Part shown: positions 1 through 8,424 of the stretch, one piece after another
How positions within the stretch are numbered: position 1 is the first letter of the stretch
Layout: the number at the start of each line of letters is the position of its first letter
Assembly (NCBI RefSeq): GCF_003855395.1
Contig: NZ_CP034015.1
Location: 3,978,001 to 4,042,000, forward strand
From: Shewanella livingstonensis
GTDB lineage: Bacteria; Pseudomonadota; Gammaproteobacteria; Enterobacterales; Shewanellaceae
Reading direction: 5' to 3'
Length of the DNA stretch: 64,000 nt
Translations under genes and position numbers: made by a program
Notes under the pieces: model-generated
The model's database searches: none
The model's input: only the letters and a program-made list of their open reading frames with translations
Told to the model about the DNA's origin: nothing

Positions 1-404
1 GTGTCATTTGACTCAGAACCTGAACCAGTAAAAAACACGTTATTCATGTGAGCAGGCGCAAGAGAAGCAATTTTTTGCGCTAATTCAATCGCTGGAGGAT
101 GAGAACATTGAAAAAAACTATTATAAAAAGGCAGTGTTTGCATTTGCTGACTAACGGCATCAACAATTGACTGCCGACCATAACCTACATTGACACACCA
201 TAGACCCGCCATGGCATCGAGCAGTTTATTACCCATTACATCCCACAAATACACGCCATCAGCCCGCTCAATTACCCGGGTGCCTTTTTCAGCGAGGCCC
301 TTTGAATCGGTGAACGGGTGAATAAAATGCTGTTTATCCGCAGTTTGTAGACGCTCAAGCTTGTGTTGCGGAGTCAGCGCATCTAACGATAATGGGTTTG
401 TCAT
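1..404 (-). CDS. Class III (omega) aminotransferase, N-terminal part
   Basis: The N-terminal 134 codons of a PLP-dependent class III aminotransferase; the 3' part lies outside the window. Visible are the N-terminal substrate/cofactor region with the family motif GLWCVNVGYGR and the phosphate-binding segment FFTGSGSESNDT. The ATG at 404 is preceded by AAGGATACAGT, a good ribosome binding site. It lies 96 bp downstream of puuA on the same strand, so it probably acts in the same pathway, perhaps as a putrescine- or polyamine-pyruvate aminotransferase (SpuC type) or a GABA transaminase. The family is clear; the substrate is inferred only from context. Confidence 0.88.
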   Translation of the reverse strand, partial: MTNPLSLDALTPQHKLERLQTADKQHFIHPFTDSKGLAEKGTRVIERADGVYLWDVMGNKLLDAMAGLWCVNVGYGRQSIVDAVSQQMQTLPFYNSFFQCSHPPAIELAQKIASLAPAHMNNVFFTGSGSESND

Positions 405-419
405 ACTGTATCCTTTCAA

Positions 420-453
420 GCAGGTAGCACATCTATTTGAATCTGCTACCTGC
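420..453 (-). other. Intercistronic hairpin between puuA and the aminotransferase
   Basis: Perfect 10-bp inverted repeat (GCAGGTAGCA / TGCTACCTGC) with a 14-nt loop, in the 96-bp gap between puuA and the aminotransferase gene. It lacks a strong T tract in the direction of transcription, so it may be an mRNA-stabilising or processing hairpin, or a weak terminator or operator. Confidence 0.45.
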
Positions 454-500
454 TGTTATTCACACACATCAATAATGTGAGCCAACATGCCCGCACACTA

Positions 501-1856
501 TTACACTGTTAGTAATAAGAACTCACGTTCCCAAGAACTTACAACGCGTCTAAAGTTCTCAAGTTCCGCTTGTTTTACCGCCACAAAACCTGTGGTAAAT
601 GATTGGCCTAAGTACTCAATACAGGCATCACTGCTTTGCATTGCGACTAACGCTTCTTCTAATGTCAAAGGTAGGCAGTTTTCGTTATTAGTACGACTAT
701 CGTTCGACTTACCAGTAACCGGTGTTGAAGGCTTTAAGTTATCAACCATACCGATATAACCACATAATAAACTGGCCGCAATCGCCAAATAACAGTTAGC
801 ATCAGCGCCTGGAATACGGTTTTCAATACGACGATTTTGTGGTGATGACTCAGGAATACGCAGACCACAAGTGCGGTTTTCAACGCCCCATTCTAAGTTT
901 ACTGGTGCAGATGTACCGGGTAAAAAGCGACGGAATGAGTTAGCACTTGGCGCCATTAACGGTAACAACTCAGGAATGTACTGTTGTAAGCCAGCAATAT
1001 AGCTGAGGAATAATTTACTTTGAGTACCATCTTCGGTAGTAAAAATATTTTTACCAGTTTTAATATCAAGCACACTTTGGTGAATATGCATGGCACTGCC
1101 AGGCTCGTCGGTAACAGGCTTAGCCATAAAGGTGGCACAAACATCATGCTTTAACGCGGCTTCTTTCAATGTGCGTTTAAAAATAAACACCTGATCGGCT
1201 AACGACAATGCATTACCGTGGCTGAAGTTGATCTCCATTTGCGCAGGACCGTCTTCGTGGATCAAGGTATCAATATCTAACCCTTGGATTTCACACCAGT
1301 CATACATGTCTTCAAATAATGGATCATATTCGTTAGCAGCATCGATTGAGAAAGACTGACGTCCAGCTTCTGGGCGACCAGAACGACCAATAGGTGGCTT
1401 AAGCGGTAAATCATGATCGTCAGAACGTTTGGTAAGATAAAATTCCATTTCTGGCGCAATAACCGGTTCCCAACCTTTATCTTCATAAAGCTTGAGCACT
1501 TTTTTCAATACGTTACGCGGTGATAATTCAATTGGATTACCCATGCGATCATAACAATCGTGAATTACCTGAGCCGTAGCCTCAACAGTCCATGGCAGCA
1601 TAAATACAGCATTTTCGTCTGGTACACAGACAAAATCGATATCAGCATCATCAAGAAGTTGATAATAAATTTCTTCATTAATGAAATCACCAGTAACCGT
1701 TTGCAACAACACGCTCTCAGGTAAACGCATGCCTTTTTCTGACACAAACTTATCAACTGGGGCAATTTTGCCACGCGCGATGCCAGTCATATCACTAATG
1801 ACACATTCTACTTCGGTAATTTTTTTATCTTTTAAAAAAGCGATTAACTTATCCAT
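501..1856 (-). CDS. puuA: Glutamine synthetase family, gamma-glutamylputrescine synthetase
   Basis: A 451-residue glutamine synthetase-fold ligase. It has a beta-grasp N-terminal domain (about residues 1-100) and a catalytic domain with the metal-binding EMEFYL segment near residue 139, the AMHIHQS segment and the NRTCGLRIPESS region. Family knowledge: PuuA joins glutamate to putrescine using ATP, the first step of the gamma-glutamylated putrescine pathway in the cytoplasm. It starts 2 bp after the stop of puuD, so the two are translationally coupled. The neighbours puuD, puuR and puuB make this assignment better than a general glutamine synthetase; the adenylylation-site tyrosine region of GlnA is not evident. 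Confidence 0.9.
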   Translation of the reverse strand: MDKLIAFLKDKKITEVECVISDMTGIARGKIAPVDKFVSEKGMRLPESVLLQTVTGDFINEEIYYQLLDDADIDFVCVPDENAVFMLPWTVEATAQVIHDCYDRMGNPIELSPRNVLKKVLKLYEDKGWEPVIAPEMEFYLTKRSDDHDLPLKPPIGRSGRPEAGRQSFSIDAANEYDPLFEDMYDWCEIQGLDIDTLIHEDGPAQMEINFSHGNALSLADQVFIFKRTLKEAALKHDVCATFMAKPVTDEPGSAMHIHQSVLDIKTGKNIFTTEDGTQSKLFLSYIAGLQQYIPELLPLMAPSANSFRRFLPGTSAPVNLEWGVENRTCGLRIPESSPQNRRIENRIPGADANCYLAIAASLLCGYIGMVDNLKPSTPVTGKSNDSRTNNENCLPLTLEEALVAMQSSDACIEYLGQSFTTGFVAVKQAELENFRRVVSSWEREFLLLTV

Positions 1857-1858
1857 TT

Positions 1859-2623
1859 TTATCTCTCTTGTGTTGCCGCATGTTGTCTACAGGCTTGTCC
1901 GAATGACTCGAAAATTGCAGTATAGAATGCATTTTCGGTTACTTTCCATTCTGGATGCCACTGGACACCTAATGCAAAATTTTTCGCATTTTTCACTGAA
2001 AATGCTTCGATTAATCCATCTGGAGCGAATGCTTCTGGCTGTAACCCCTCACCAAGACGTTCAACGCCTTGAGTATGGACAGAGTTTACCTCTGCGGTGT
2101 CACAGCCCCATGCATCGTGAAGAAGCCCACCTGCAACAAGATTAACCTTGTGCGAAATACCATACTGTTTATCTAAAGGGGCTTTCTTATCTTCACGATG
2201 TTCAATATATGTGCCAACTTCATGTAATTTTTGATACAAACTGCCACCGAACACCACGTTCATTTCTTGAAAACCACGACAAATACCTAATACCGGGATC
2301 CCAGCATCGATGGCAGCTTTTATCAGCGGTAAAGTAGTTGCATCGCGCTTAGGATCATGACTTGTGCCTTCATCACTAGGAAGACCTTGGTAATGATGAG
2401 GTTCAACATTCGATGGTGAACCTGTAAAAAGGATACCGTCGAGACGAGCAAGAATAGCTTCAATGGGTAAGTCGATGCCCAGTGATGGGATAACCAACGG
2501 GAATCCTTTTGCGCCATTGACCACACTCAATAAATATTTTTCACCCACGATGTTAAATGGATGAAGACCAATTTGCTGATTGCACGCTACTACCCCGATG
2601 AGGGGAAGACCTGACAGAGACAT
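1859..2623 (-). CDS. puuD: Gamma-glutamyl-gamma-aminobutyrate hydrolase
   Basis: A 254-residue class I glutamine amidotransferase-like hydrolase (peptidase C26). The nucleophile elbow GICRGFQEMN carries the catalytic cysteine, and GVQWHPEW near the C-terminus carries the histidine and glutamate of the triad. Family knowledge: it cleaves gamma-Glu-GABA to glutamate and GABA, the last Puu step. The ATG is preceded by AAAGGTGAGAT, a strong ribosome binding site. It is the first gene of the puuD-puuA unit, with 445 bp of non-coding sequence upstream that should hold the promoter. Confidence 0.92.
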   Translation of the reverse strand: MSLSGLPLIGVVACNQQIGLHPFNIVGEKYLLSVVNGAKGFPLVIPSLGIDLPIEAILARLDGILFTGSPSNVEPHHYQGLPSDEGTSHDPKRDATTLPLIKAAIDAGIPVLGICRGFQEMNVVFGGSLYQKLHEVGTYIEHREDKKAPLDKQYGISHKVNLVAGGLLHDAWGCDTAEVNSVHTQGVERLGEGLQPEAFAPDGLIEAFSVKNAKNFALGVQWHPEWKVTENAFYTAIFESFGQACRQHAATQER

Positions 2624-3068
2624 ATCTCACCTTTAGCAAAGAATGTGATGAACTTATTGTTTTACGTGTTCATTTTTTCACACACTACACGGAATTTTTT
2701 AGCTAGGCAAGAGGATAACTGAGGATAAAAACAACTTTTAATAAAAATAAATTAAAACACTTTAAAAACAAATATATAACTTTAAAACAACCGTAAAGCC
2801 GAAAAAAAACATTTGCGTAACCTTGGTGAGATTTCACTATATAATGCGCTAAAATGGGGAGGCGGTTGCACAATAAAAGGGAATTTGTTGCTTAATATTC
2901 TTTACACAAGACAATAATCACATGTTAAAAACATAATCAAAAACAGCTAAAAATGAACATGTAATTAGCTTTTAGACAGCTGAGAATAGCAAGGCTTATG
3001 GTTGACCTTGCACTATTCCTCAGAACAATAATACTGGATATAAGCAGAAACAATTAACAGATAAGCCA
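2624..3068. promoter_or_regulatory. puuD-puuA upstream region with candidate regulator half-site
   Basis: A 445-bp AT-rich gap with no gene. It should contain the puuD promoter. At 2756-2764 lies AACACTTTA, the same 9-mer as one arm of the inverted repeat in the puuR-puuB promoter gap, which makes it a candidate PuuR contact. A TATAAT-like hexamer at about 2839 reads on the plus strand, where no gene follows. A long imperfect hairpin at 2980-3023 sits just after puuR and may end its transcript, although it has no clear T tract. Confidence 0.4.
2980..3023 (-). terminator. Imperfect hairpin downstream of puuR
   Basis: Arms CTGAGAATAGCAAGG and CCTTGCACTATTCCTCAG pair with small bulges and a loop of about 11 nt, 45 bp after the puuR stop. 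No clear run of T follows on the minus strand, so this is a possible but not a classical Rho-independent terminator. Confidence 0.35.
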
Positions 3069-3617
3069 TTAAAAATCAGCTGGCGTTGTTGCACTCGTTA
3101 ACTTACAAGGTTCTTCGAATGGATTACGAAATCGATGAGGCTGTTCACTGTTAAAATAATAGCTGTCGCCTTTTTCTAGAATAAACACTTCTGCTCCAAC
3201 AGTAAGCTCAAGCTTACCTTCTATAATAATACCGCCCTCTTCGCCCTTATGTTGCAACATTTCAGCACCAGTATCAGCATTGACAGGATACGTTTCACTC
3301 ATCACCGACATCGCGCGGTTTGGGTAGTCACGGCCAATCAGTTTATAAACAAGCTCACCGGTACCAATATCCAGTAACTCATTGCCACGATAAACCACTT
3401 TTTGATCACCGATAGAACCATCATCAATTGAGAAAAAATCCACTAATGACATAGGGATCCCTGCCAAGACTTTTTTAAGTGAACTCACAGACGGGCTAAC
3501 ACTGTTTTTCTCAATCATTGAAATTGTACTGTTGGTAACCCCTGCACGCTTGGCTAACTCGCGTTGAGATAAGCCTTTCAATTTGCGAACAGCTTTTAGG
3601 TTTGCACCAATATCCAA
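3069..3617 (-). CDS. puuR: XRE-cupin repressor of putrescine genes
   Basis: A 182-residue regulator with an N-terminal XRE helix-turn-helix (about residues 7-62; GLSQRELAKRAGVTNSTIS is the recognition region) and a C-terminal cupin domain (about 105-180; EEGGIIIEGKLEL and PHRFRN). This is the PuuR architecture: in enterobacteria the cupin senses putrescine and release from DNA derepresses the puu genes. The likely start is TTG at 3617, preceded by AGGGGAACAAA; no better start lies near. It is divergent from puuB and upstream of puuDA, fitting local control of both transcription units. Confidence 0.87.
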   Translation of the reverse strand: MDIGANLKAVRKLKGLSQRELAKRAGVTNSTISMIEKNSVSPSVSSLKKVLAGIPMSLVDFFSIDDGSIGDQKVVYRGNELLDIGTGELVYKLIGRDYPNRAMSVMSETYPVNADTGAEMLQHKGEEGGIIIEGKLELTVGAEVFILEKGDSYYFNSEQPHRFRNPFEEPCKLTSATTPADF

Positions 3618-3656
3618 ATTTGTTCCCCTATTAAATGTTGACTAACAGCCTGCTAT

Positions 3657-3684
3657 TAAAGTGTTGCAGATTATTAACACTTTA
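3657..3684. promoter_or_regulatory. Inverted repeat in the puuR-puuB gap, candidate PuuR operator
   Basis: TAAAGTGTT and AACACTTTA form a perfect 9-bp inverted repeat with a 10-nt spacer, 40 bp upstream of puuR in the divergent promoter gap. A further AAGTGTTAA half-site occurs near 3750 and AACACTTTA recurs upstream of puuD at 2756. Symmetry, position and recurrence suggest an operator; the binding protein is inferred to be PuuR. Confidence 0.4.
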
Positions 3685-3850
3685 CCAGAAACATCTACCA
3701 ATTAAGCATGATAACTTACTTAAATCAAAGCAATTGTATTTTAGACTAAATAAGTGTTAAATAAAATGCACACTATAGATGGCTTACATGTCATCAAATC
3801 ATTCATCTATAAGTTATTATTACACATATAATCAATAGCTTGGAGCGTTT

Positions 3851-5158
3851 ATGCCACATAAGTCCCCGATTCATAGCCAACACTATCCAGACTCCTTTTA
3901 TGTAGCGAGTGCAAAAGAGCTTTATCAGCACCCAAAACTCACCGAAAAGATAACCGTTGATGTGTGTATTGTGGGTGGTGGATTTAGCGGAATTAATACC
4001 GCTATTGAACTCAGGCAACGTGGATACAGCGTGGCATTACTCGAAGCTAAACGCATTGGTTGGGGCGCATCTGGGCGTAACGGTGGTGAACTAATCCGCG
4101 GCATCGGCCATGACGCGAGCCAATTTCGAAATGAAATTGGTGATGAAGGTGTAAAATCTATTCAACAAATGGGTTTTGAAGCGGTTGATATTGTTACTGA
4201 GCGCATTACCGAGCACAACATCGATTGCGACTTACACATGGGTTATTGCGATTTAGCCGTAAAACCACGGCACATGGATGACTTAGCCGAAGAATACCAA
4301 CAACTTAAATCTCAAGGTTACCAAAAGACCATTAAACTGCTTGATCGTAGCCAAATAAGCGACGTTATCGGCTCAGACTTTTACCAAGGCGCCTTAGTCG
4401 ACATGGGCAGCGGTCATTTACACCCGCTCAACTTAGCCTTGGGTGAAGCGCGTGTAGCCCGCGAACTGGGTGCGCAATTGTTTGAATACAGCGCCGCAGA
4501 AAAAATCATTAAAGGTGCAAAACCCAAAATCATTACCGCTGAAGGCGAAGTCACTTGTGACTATCTAGTCATTGCGGGTAATGGTTATATTGGTAATAAA
4601 TTAAGCCCTTTCCTTGGTGGGAAAGTATTGCCAACAGGCACCTATTTATTAGCCACTGAGCCGTTAACCGAACAACAATGTGCCAGCATTATTCCACAAA
4701 ACATGGCCTTTGCCGACATGCGCGTGGCGTTAGACTACTTCCATTTGTCGGCCGACCGTCGTTTATTATTTGGTGGTTTATGCACTTATTCTGGTAAAGA
4801 CCCAAAAGATATTGAAGCCGAATTAAGACCTAATCTTGAAAAAGTGTTCCCGCAATTAAAAGGTATCAAAATTGATTATGAATGGGGCGGCATGATGGGC
4901 ATCGGCGCCAACCGCATGCCGCAAATAGGCCGTTTACCTGATGCAGCCAACATCTACTTTGCTCAAGCCTATGCCGGACACGGGGTAAATGCTACGCATA
5001 TGGCAGCAAGATTAATTGCTGAAGCCATTAGCCAGCAATCACAACGTATTGATGTGTTTAATGACATTAAACACATGACCTTCCCAGGCGGACCAATGTT
5101 GCGATCGCCACTGCTTGCAGCTGGAATGTTTTATCATAGGATGAAGGATTTGCTATAG
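3851..5158 (+). CDS. puuB: Gamma-glutamylputrescine oxidase (FAD, DAO family)
   Basis: A 435-residue FAD-dependent oxidase of the D-amino acid oxidase fold. The N-terminal dinucleotide-binding motif VGGGFSGINTA is at about residues 41-51, followed by GWGASGRNGGE. The C-terminal FAD contact region includes QAYAGHGVN. Family knowledge: PuuB oxidises gamma-glutamylputrescine to gamma-glutamyl-gamma-aminobutyraldehyde, giving H2O2 and ammonia. The ATG is preceded by TTGGAG. It is divergent from puuR across a 233-bp gap and is the last puu gene before the accessory island. Confidence 0.9.
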   Translation: MPHKSPIHSQHYPDSFYVASAKELYQHPKLTEKITVDVCIVGGGFSGINTAIELRQRGYSVALLEAKRIGWGASGRNGGELIRGIGHDASQFRNEIGDEGVKSIQQMGFEAVDIVTERITEHNIDCDLHMGYCDLAVKPRHMDDLAEEYQQLKSQGYQKTIKLLDRSQISDVIGSDFYQGALVDMGSGHLHPLNLALGEARVARELGAQLFEYSAAEKIIKGAKPKIITAEGEVTCDYLVIAGNGYIGNKLSPFLGGKVLPTGTYLLATEPLTEQQCASIIPQNMAFADMRVALDYFHLSADRRLLFGGLCTYSGKDPKDIEAELRPNLEKVFPQLKGIKIDYEWGGMMGIGANRMPQIGRLPDAANIYFAQAYAGHGVNATHMAARLIAEAISQQSQRIDVFNDIKHMTFPGGPMLRSPLLAAGMFYHRMKDLL

Positions 5159-6660
5159 AGTTGGAATTTGCTGTGGGTTGGCAAAGGGGTCAACCTTTGT
5201 TCTTTTTATGGCCTACGGCCACTAACGCTTAAGATCGCAAGTCTCCACCCTGCACAGGCCAAATACGGCGTCATTCCGGCAATGCTTTTGAGCCGGAATC
5301 CAAGTGTTTGTTTTGCTTTGTACTTTATGGCCTGCGGCCACTAACGTCGTGGCGCTTCGCCCACACCAGACCAAGAGGAAATCAACGACTATTCCCTCTT
5401 GGAACTCCCAGCCGCCACATCAAAATCATCTGAGAAGCGATAATTTCGCGACGTGGTTGAATCCAGCTTTTGACCGCGCTTTTAGCCTGCTTCGGCCACC
5501 TCTTTATTGTAAAGAATGAAAATGCTAACGCTTCAGATGGGAGTCTGATGTGAATGGACTCACAAATGTCGTGGTGGCACGGATGCCAAGGAACGACCCT
5601 TCCCCTCTAAAGCTAGCCAGACATCCATGTCTGGGCTCACATCATTTTCTTCAACGGCCTCAATGAATATGAATTCGGAAGCTTAATCAGTTCACGTATT
5701 TTTTTATAAATAGTCTTCAACGGCCTCAAGTTCAGAGTTTAATTTAGGCATTTGAAGCTAAGGCCAAATCATTTTGGACAAAGCTTGTTAACACTCTTCT
5801 CGTCGTCCCGGCAGTGTATTTAAGCCGGGATCCAGGTGTTTGTACTTATGGCCTTCGGCCACTAACGCTTAAGATCGCAAGGTTCCACCCTGCACGGGCC
5901 AAAAGGGGATCAACAGCAATCCCCTCTTTACTTTTTATAAAAGAATTAGCCCCTGCCGTTCCGGCAAAATTGTCGCTTTTTAACCAAACAACAGCAGCGA
6001 AAAAATTGCGACGGAAATCTATCCAGCTTTTAACTCTATTTGGAATCGGCCTCGGCCTTATTCGAAAATGCTAACGCTTCCGATGGGAGTCTAATGTGAA
6101 TGGATTCACAAATGTCGTGGTGGCACGGATGCCAAGGAACGACCCTTCCCCTCCAAAGCTAGTACGCCATCCATGGCTAGCTCACGTCATTTTCTTCAAC
6201 GGCCTCAAGTTCAGAGTTGAATTTGGGCATTTGAAAGCTAAGACCAAATCATTTTTGGACAAAACTGGTTAATACTCTTCTCGTCGTCCCGGCAGTGCTT
6301 TTAAGCCGGGATCCAGGTGTTTGTACTTATGGCCTTCGGCCACTAACGCTTAAGATCGCAAGGTTCCACCCTGCACGGGCCAAAAGGGGATCAACAGCAA
6401 TCCCCTCTTGGATCACCCCTGCCGTTCCGGCAACATTTTCGCTTTTTCACCAAACAACAGCAGCGAAAAAATTGCGACGGAAATCTATCCAGCTTTTAAC
6501 TCTATTTGGAATCGGCCTCGGCCTTATTCGAAAATGCTAACGCTTCAGATGGGGCGTCCCTTCCCCTCCAAAGCTAGTACGCCATCCATGGCTAGCTCAC
6601 GTCATTTTCTTCAACGGCCTCAAGTTCAGAGTTGAATTTGGGCATTTGAAGGCTAAGAAC
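5159..6660 (+). repeat. Array of three related 0.35-0.5 kb non-coding repeats
   Basis: No convincing gene lies here. Three forward copies of a composite repeat follow one another. The second (about 5797-6277) and third (about 6278-6660) are almost identical over their first 130 bp and offset by 481 bp. The first (about 5205-5760) is more diverged. Each unit contains a small CCCGGC/GCCGGG hairpin, a GGCCTTCGGCC palindrome followed by ACTAACGCTTAAG, then TCCAGCTTTTAACTC, AAAATGCTAACGCTTC and an end segment TTCTTCAACGGCCTCAAG. Related units recur inverted at about 8523-8850 and, diverged, at about 36730-37065. The short ORFs inside are shared by the repeats and have no coding character. Confidence 0.7.
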
Positions 6661-7140
6661 AACTCGTTTTTGGACAAAAGTGGGTTAAAAGTTACCTTTT
6701 TATTAAAGTTTACCCTGACCCCACTAAATTCGTTGCAGTATCTATCACGCTATCTTTATCGTGGCGTACTGCCCGATAAAAGCATCGTCAGTCTTGTCGA
6801 TGGTCAAGTGGGTTTCGAGTATGAAGACAGCCAAACAAAGTCGACAAAAGTACGCACCTTACCCGCCATAGAATTTCTCTGGTTAATACTGCAACACGTA
6901 TTACCGAAGGGATTAAGGCGAGTCCGTGACTATGGATTACTCAGAGGTAACGCCAAAAAGCTCAGGCTACAAATACAGCTTATGCTGGCAGTTGCAGGGG
7001 CGCAGTTTCAAGTAACAGAAAGCCCAATCATTCCCGAGATAAAGCGTAGATTAGCAACGCGCAGTTGCCCCTGCTGTCAGCAGCCAATGCGCTTTATGGG
7101 CATAGTGAAACGACCGACAAATTTACGGCTCATAACCTAA
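6646..7140 (+). pseudogene. IS91-family transposase, C-terminal remnant
   Basis: Only the C-terminal half of an IS91-type transposase remains. From about 6725 the frame reads LQYLSRYLYRGVLP, TLPAIEFLWLILQHVLPKG and RVRDYGLLRGNAKKL, which I recognise as the end of the Y2/Transposase_32 domain. The catalytic tyrosine region and N-terminal zinc-finger part of a full-length (about 380-aa) protein are missing. The first about 25 codons are repeat and junction sequence, not transposase. A CPCCQQPM cysteine pair lies near the C-terminus. It is a dead fragment beside an attC-like cassette array. Confidence 0.75.
6705..6721 (+). repeat. 17-bp inverted repeat, left copy
   Basis: AAAGTTTACCCTGACCC; its exact reverse complement is at 8474-8490. 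The pair brackets the IS91 remnant and the two cassettes. Both copies lie 60-90 bp inside the ends of the inverted composite repeats. Confidence 0.6.
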
Positions 7141-7348
7141 TGCTGGAAAATAATAAGGATAATGGCTTAACTGAATACCGTGGAGGATTAATTTAACGCA
7201 CTGAAATTAAGAGAGTTAAATAATTAGCAAATGAGCTAAGGGAAATTGCTGACTACAGAAAACTAGCACGATAACCATCTCATCAAACAGCGCGTTTTCT
7301 CGAGCTGTTATTTACATAATAAAGAGTCACTCTCAGGTGTTCGGGCTT
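7141..7348. other. Gap between IS91 remnant and attC-like site
   Basis: About 200 bp without a recognisable gene. It includes an imperfect repeat around TTAGCAAATGAGCTAA. It may hold degraded cassette or IS91-end sequence; nothing definite can be assigned. Confidence 0.4.
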
Positions 7349-7404
7349 GTTCAACACTTGGGATAAGGACGCGGCTTCGCGCGGCCTATCCTTATTTGTT
7401 ATGA
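7349..7404 (-). repeat. attC-like recombination site at the 3' end of the cassette gene
   Basis: On the minus strand this 56-bp segment begins with TCATAAC (a diverged RYYYAAC core that includes the stop codon of the cassette gene) and ends with GTTGAAC, a full match to the attC consensus GTTRRRY. Between them is a strong imperfect hairpin (ATAAGGA/TCCTTAT outer arms, CGCG inner arms). Its place directly at the gene's stop codon, in the gene's orientation, is what an integron cassette requires. The left core is imperfect. Confidence 0.55.
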
Positions 7405-8187
7405 GTATTTTGCACGAATCTTGCGATGAAATTCATTAATATTAATATCTTCTTTAAGAGACTTTAACTCTTCAAGTGACCAAGGGCGTGTTCCTCGGGC
7501 AATTGGAGTTTTGCTTGAGCCACCTATGAATATTTGATCATTAACATGATCTGGTGGGCTACTGTTATCTGAAGGTATAACAATGTATTTCAGGTCAGGC
7601 CAAACCTTTAACGCAACGTTTATTGCTCTTATTGCAATATCAGCTTCAACTCTGGAGCCAACCCAGATTCCCTCTTGCTCACCTTTGATTGACTTTAATG
7701 GTTCACGCTTATCATATTCTTCGTGTCTGTGAGGGTGTATCTCCGCATTAAATCCTTTGTTCTTAAGGGATTCGACAATTTCAGTAGACCCCATAATATC
7801 GATAACTGAAACTGATATATTATTAATGTCACTAGTCTCGACTTCCTGATCTTTTGCATTTTCTTTAGCATCGATAGATGTAACAGTTTCCATCCGTAAT
7901 ACTTCGCCCTGCGAATATGCACCTTGCTCTTTTATCCATTCAGCGTACTCTTTGCCATCTTGTAAATGTGGCCTGTACTTGGTTAGCATTAGTAAAACGC
8001 ACCCAATGACGATGACAATCACAACGGTTGCCGATATAACCAAGTATCCAGCAGCCCATTCAGGCTTTTCTATATTTACTGCGGTTGTTAGTAGTACTGT
8101 GATTACAGATACCAACATAACAAACCATGCCGCCATAAGCTGAATAGGGCTTTTAATTTTATCTGGCATCAGATTGGAATCTGACAT
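7399..8187 (-). CDS. Unknown two-TM protein carried as an integron-type cassette
   Basis: A 262-residue protein of no family I recognise. It has two N-terminal membrane helices (about residues 16-37 and 47-69) with a very short connecting loop, a charged linker to about residue 120, then a soluble alpha/beta-like region. This region has a SVSVIDIMGS strand, EGIWVGSR, and KYIVIPSD. The first of these faintly recalls LytR C-terminal domains. The start at 8187 is supported by AGGAGTATACAA, which begins directly in the upstream attC core. The stop overlaps the downstream attC core. No neighbour of related function is present, as expected for a cassette. Function unknown. Confidence 0.75.
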   Translation of the reverse strand: MSDSNLMPDKIKSPIQLMAAWFVMLVSVITVLLTTAVNIEKPEWAAGYLVISATVVIVIVIGCVLLMLTKYRPHLQDGKEYAEWIKEQGAYSQGEVLRMETVTSIDAKENAKDQEVETSDINNISVSVIDIMGSTEIVESLKNKGFNAEIHPHRHEEYDKREPLKSIKGEQEGIWVGSRVEADIAIRAINVALKVWPDLKYIVIPSDNSSPPDHVNDQIFIGGSSKTPIARGTRPWSLEELKSLKEDININEFHRKIRAKYS

Positions 8188-8195
8188 TTGTATAC

Positions 8196-8255
8196 TCCTA
8201 ACGTTTTAGTATTTATGCGTTGCGTGGTTTGCAGGGCATAAATCGCTTGTTGGAC
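8196..8255 (-). repeat. attC site between the two cassettes
   Basis: A 60-bp site. On the minus strand it starts with GTCCAAC (exact RYYYAAC), ends with GTTAGGA (GTTRRRY except the last base, which belongs to the next cassette), and has 8-bp inner arms ATTTATGC/GCATAAAT around a 17-nt centre. The cores and nested inverted repeats with a spacer are the defining attC features. The 3' core provides the ribosome binding site of the next cassette gene. Confidence 0.7.
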
Positions 8256-8295
8256 TTTGCCGATACCACATCCATATTAATTGGCATGCTTCATG

Positions 8296-8382
8296 CTATA
8301 GGAATTTGCTTTTTTTGATGCTGGCTATGGGATACAGAGCAGTTTTAGTCTGTTGATATTGAGTAACAGGTAAATATTTCAT
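8296..8382 (-). CDS. 28-codon ORF in a mini-cassette
   Basis: A small ORF (starts MKYLPVTQYQQ, 28 residues, basic C-terminus) with a strong ribosome binding site AAAAGGA 6 nt before its ATG. It lies between a truncated attC end (8425-8431) and the attC at 8196-8255, so the cassette would be about 229 bp. It is too short for family assignment and may be a truncated gene or a leader peptide; translation is plausible because of the ribosome binding site but unproven. Confidence 0.35.
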   Translation of the reverse strand: MKYLPVTQYQQTKTALYPIASIKKSKFL

Positions 8383-8424
8383 TGAAATTCCTTTTCATCA
8401 TATTTTTCTATCTTACATCTTTAA

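Noticed and set aside
1681..2145. 154-residue plus-strand ORF opposite puuA/puuD
   Set aside because: Shadow of two well-supported genes on the other strand; composition not protein-like.
2815..2845. TATAAT with an upstream TTG on the plus strand
   Set aside because: Spacing to a -35 box is poor and no gene or RNA follows on that strand before puuR on the opposite strand.
5814..6074. ORF starting MYLSRDPGVCTYG
   Set aside because: A near-identical frame occurs in the next repeat unit (6295-6540); similar but shifted frames occur in the inverted copy. No ribosome binding site; a product of the repeat, not a gene.
7141..7348. A further attC downstream of GTTGAAC at 7349
   Set aside because: AACAAGC follows as in the other attC, but no GTTRRRY core or paired arms were found within about 100 bp.
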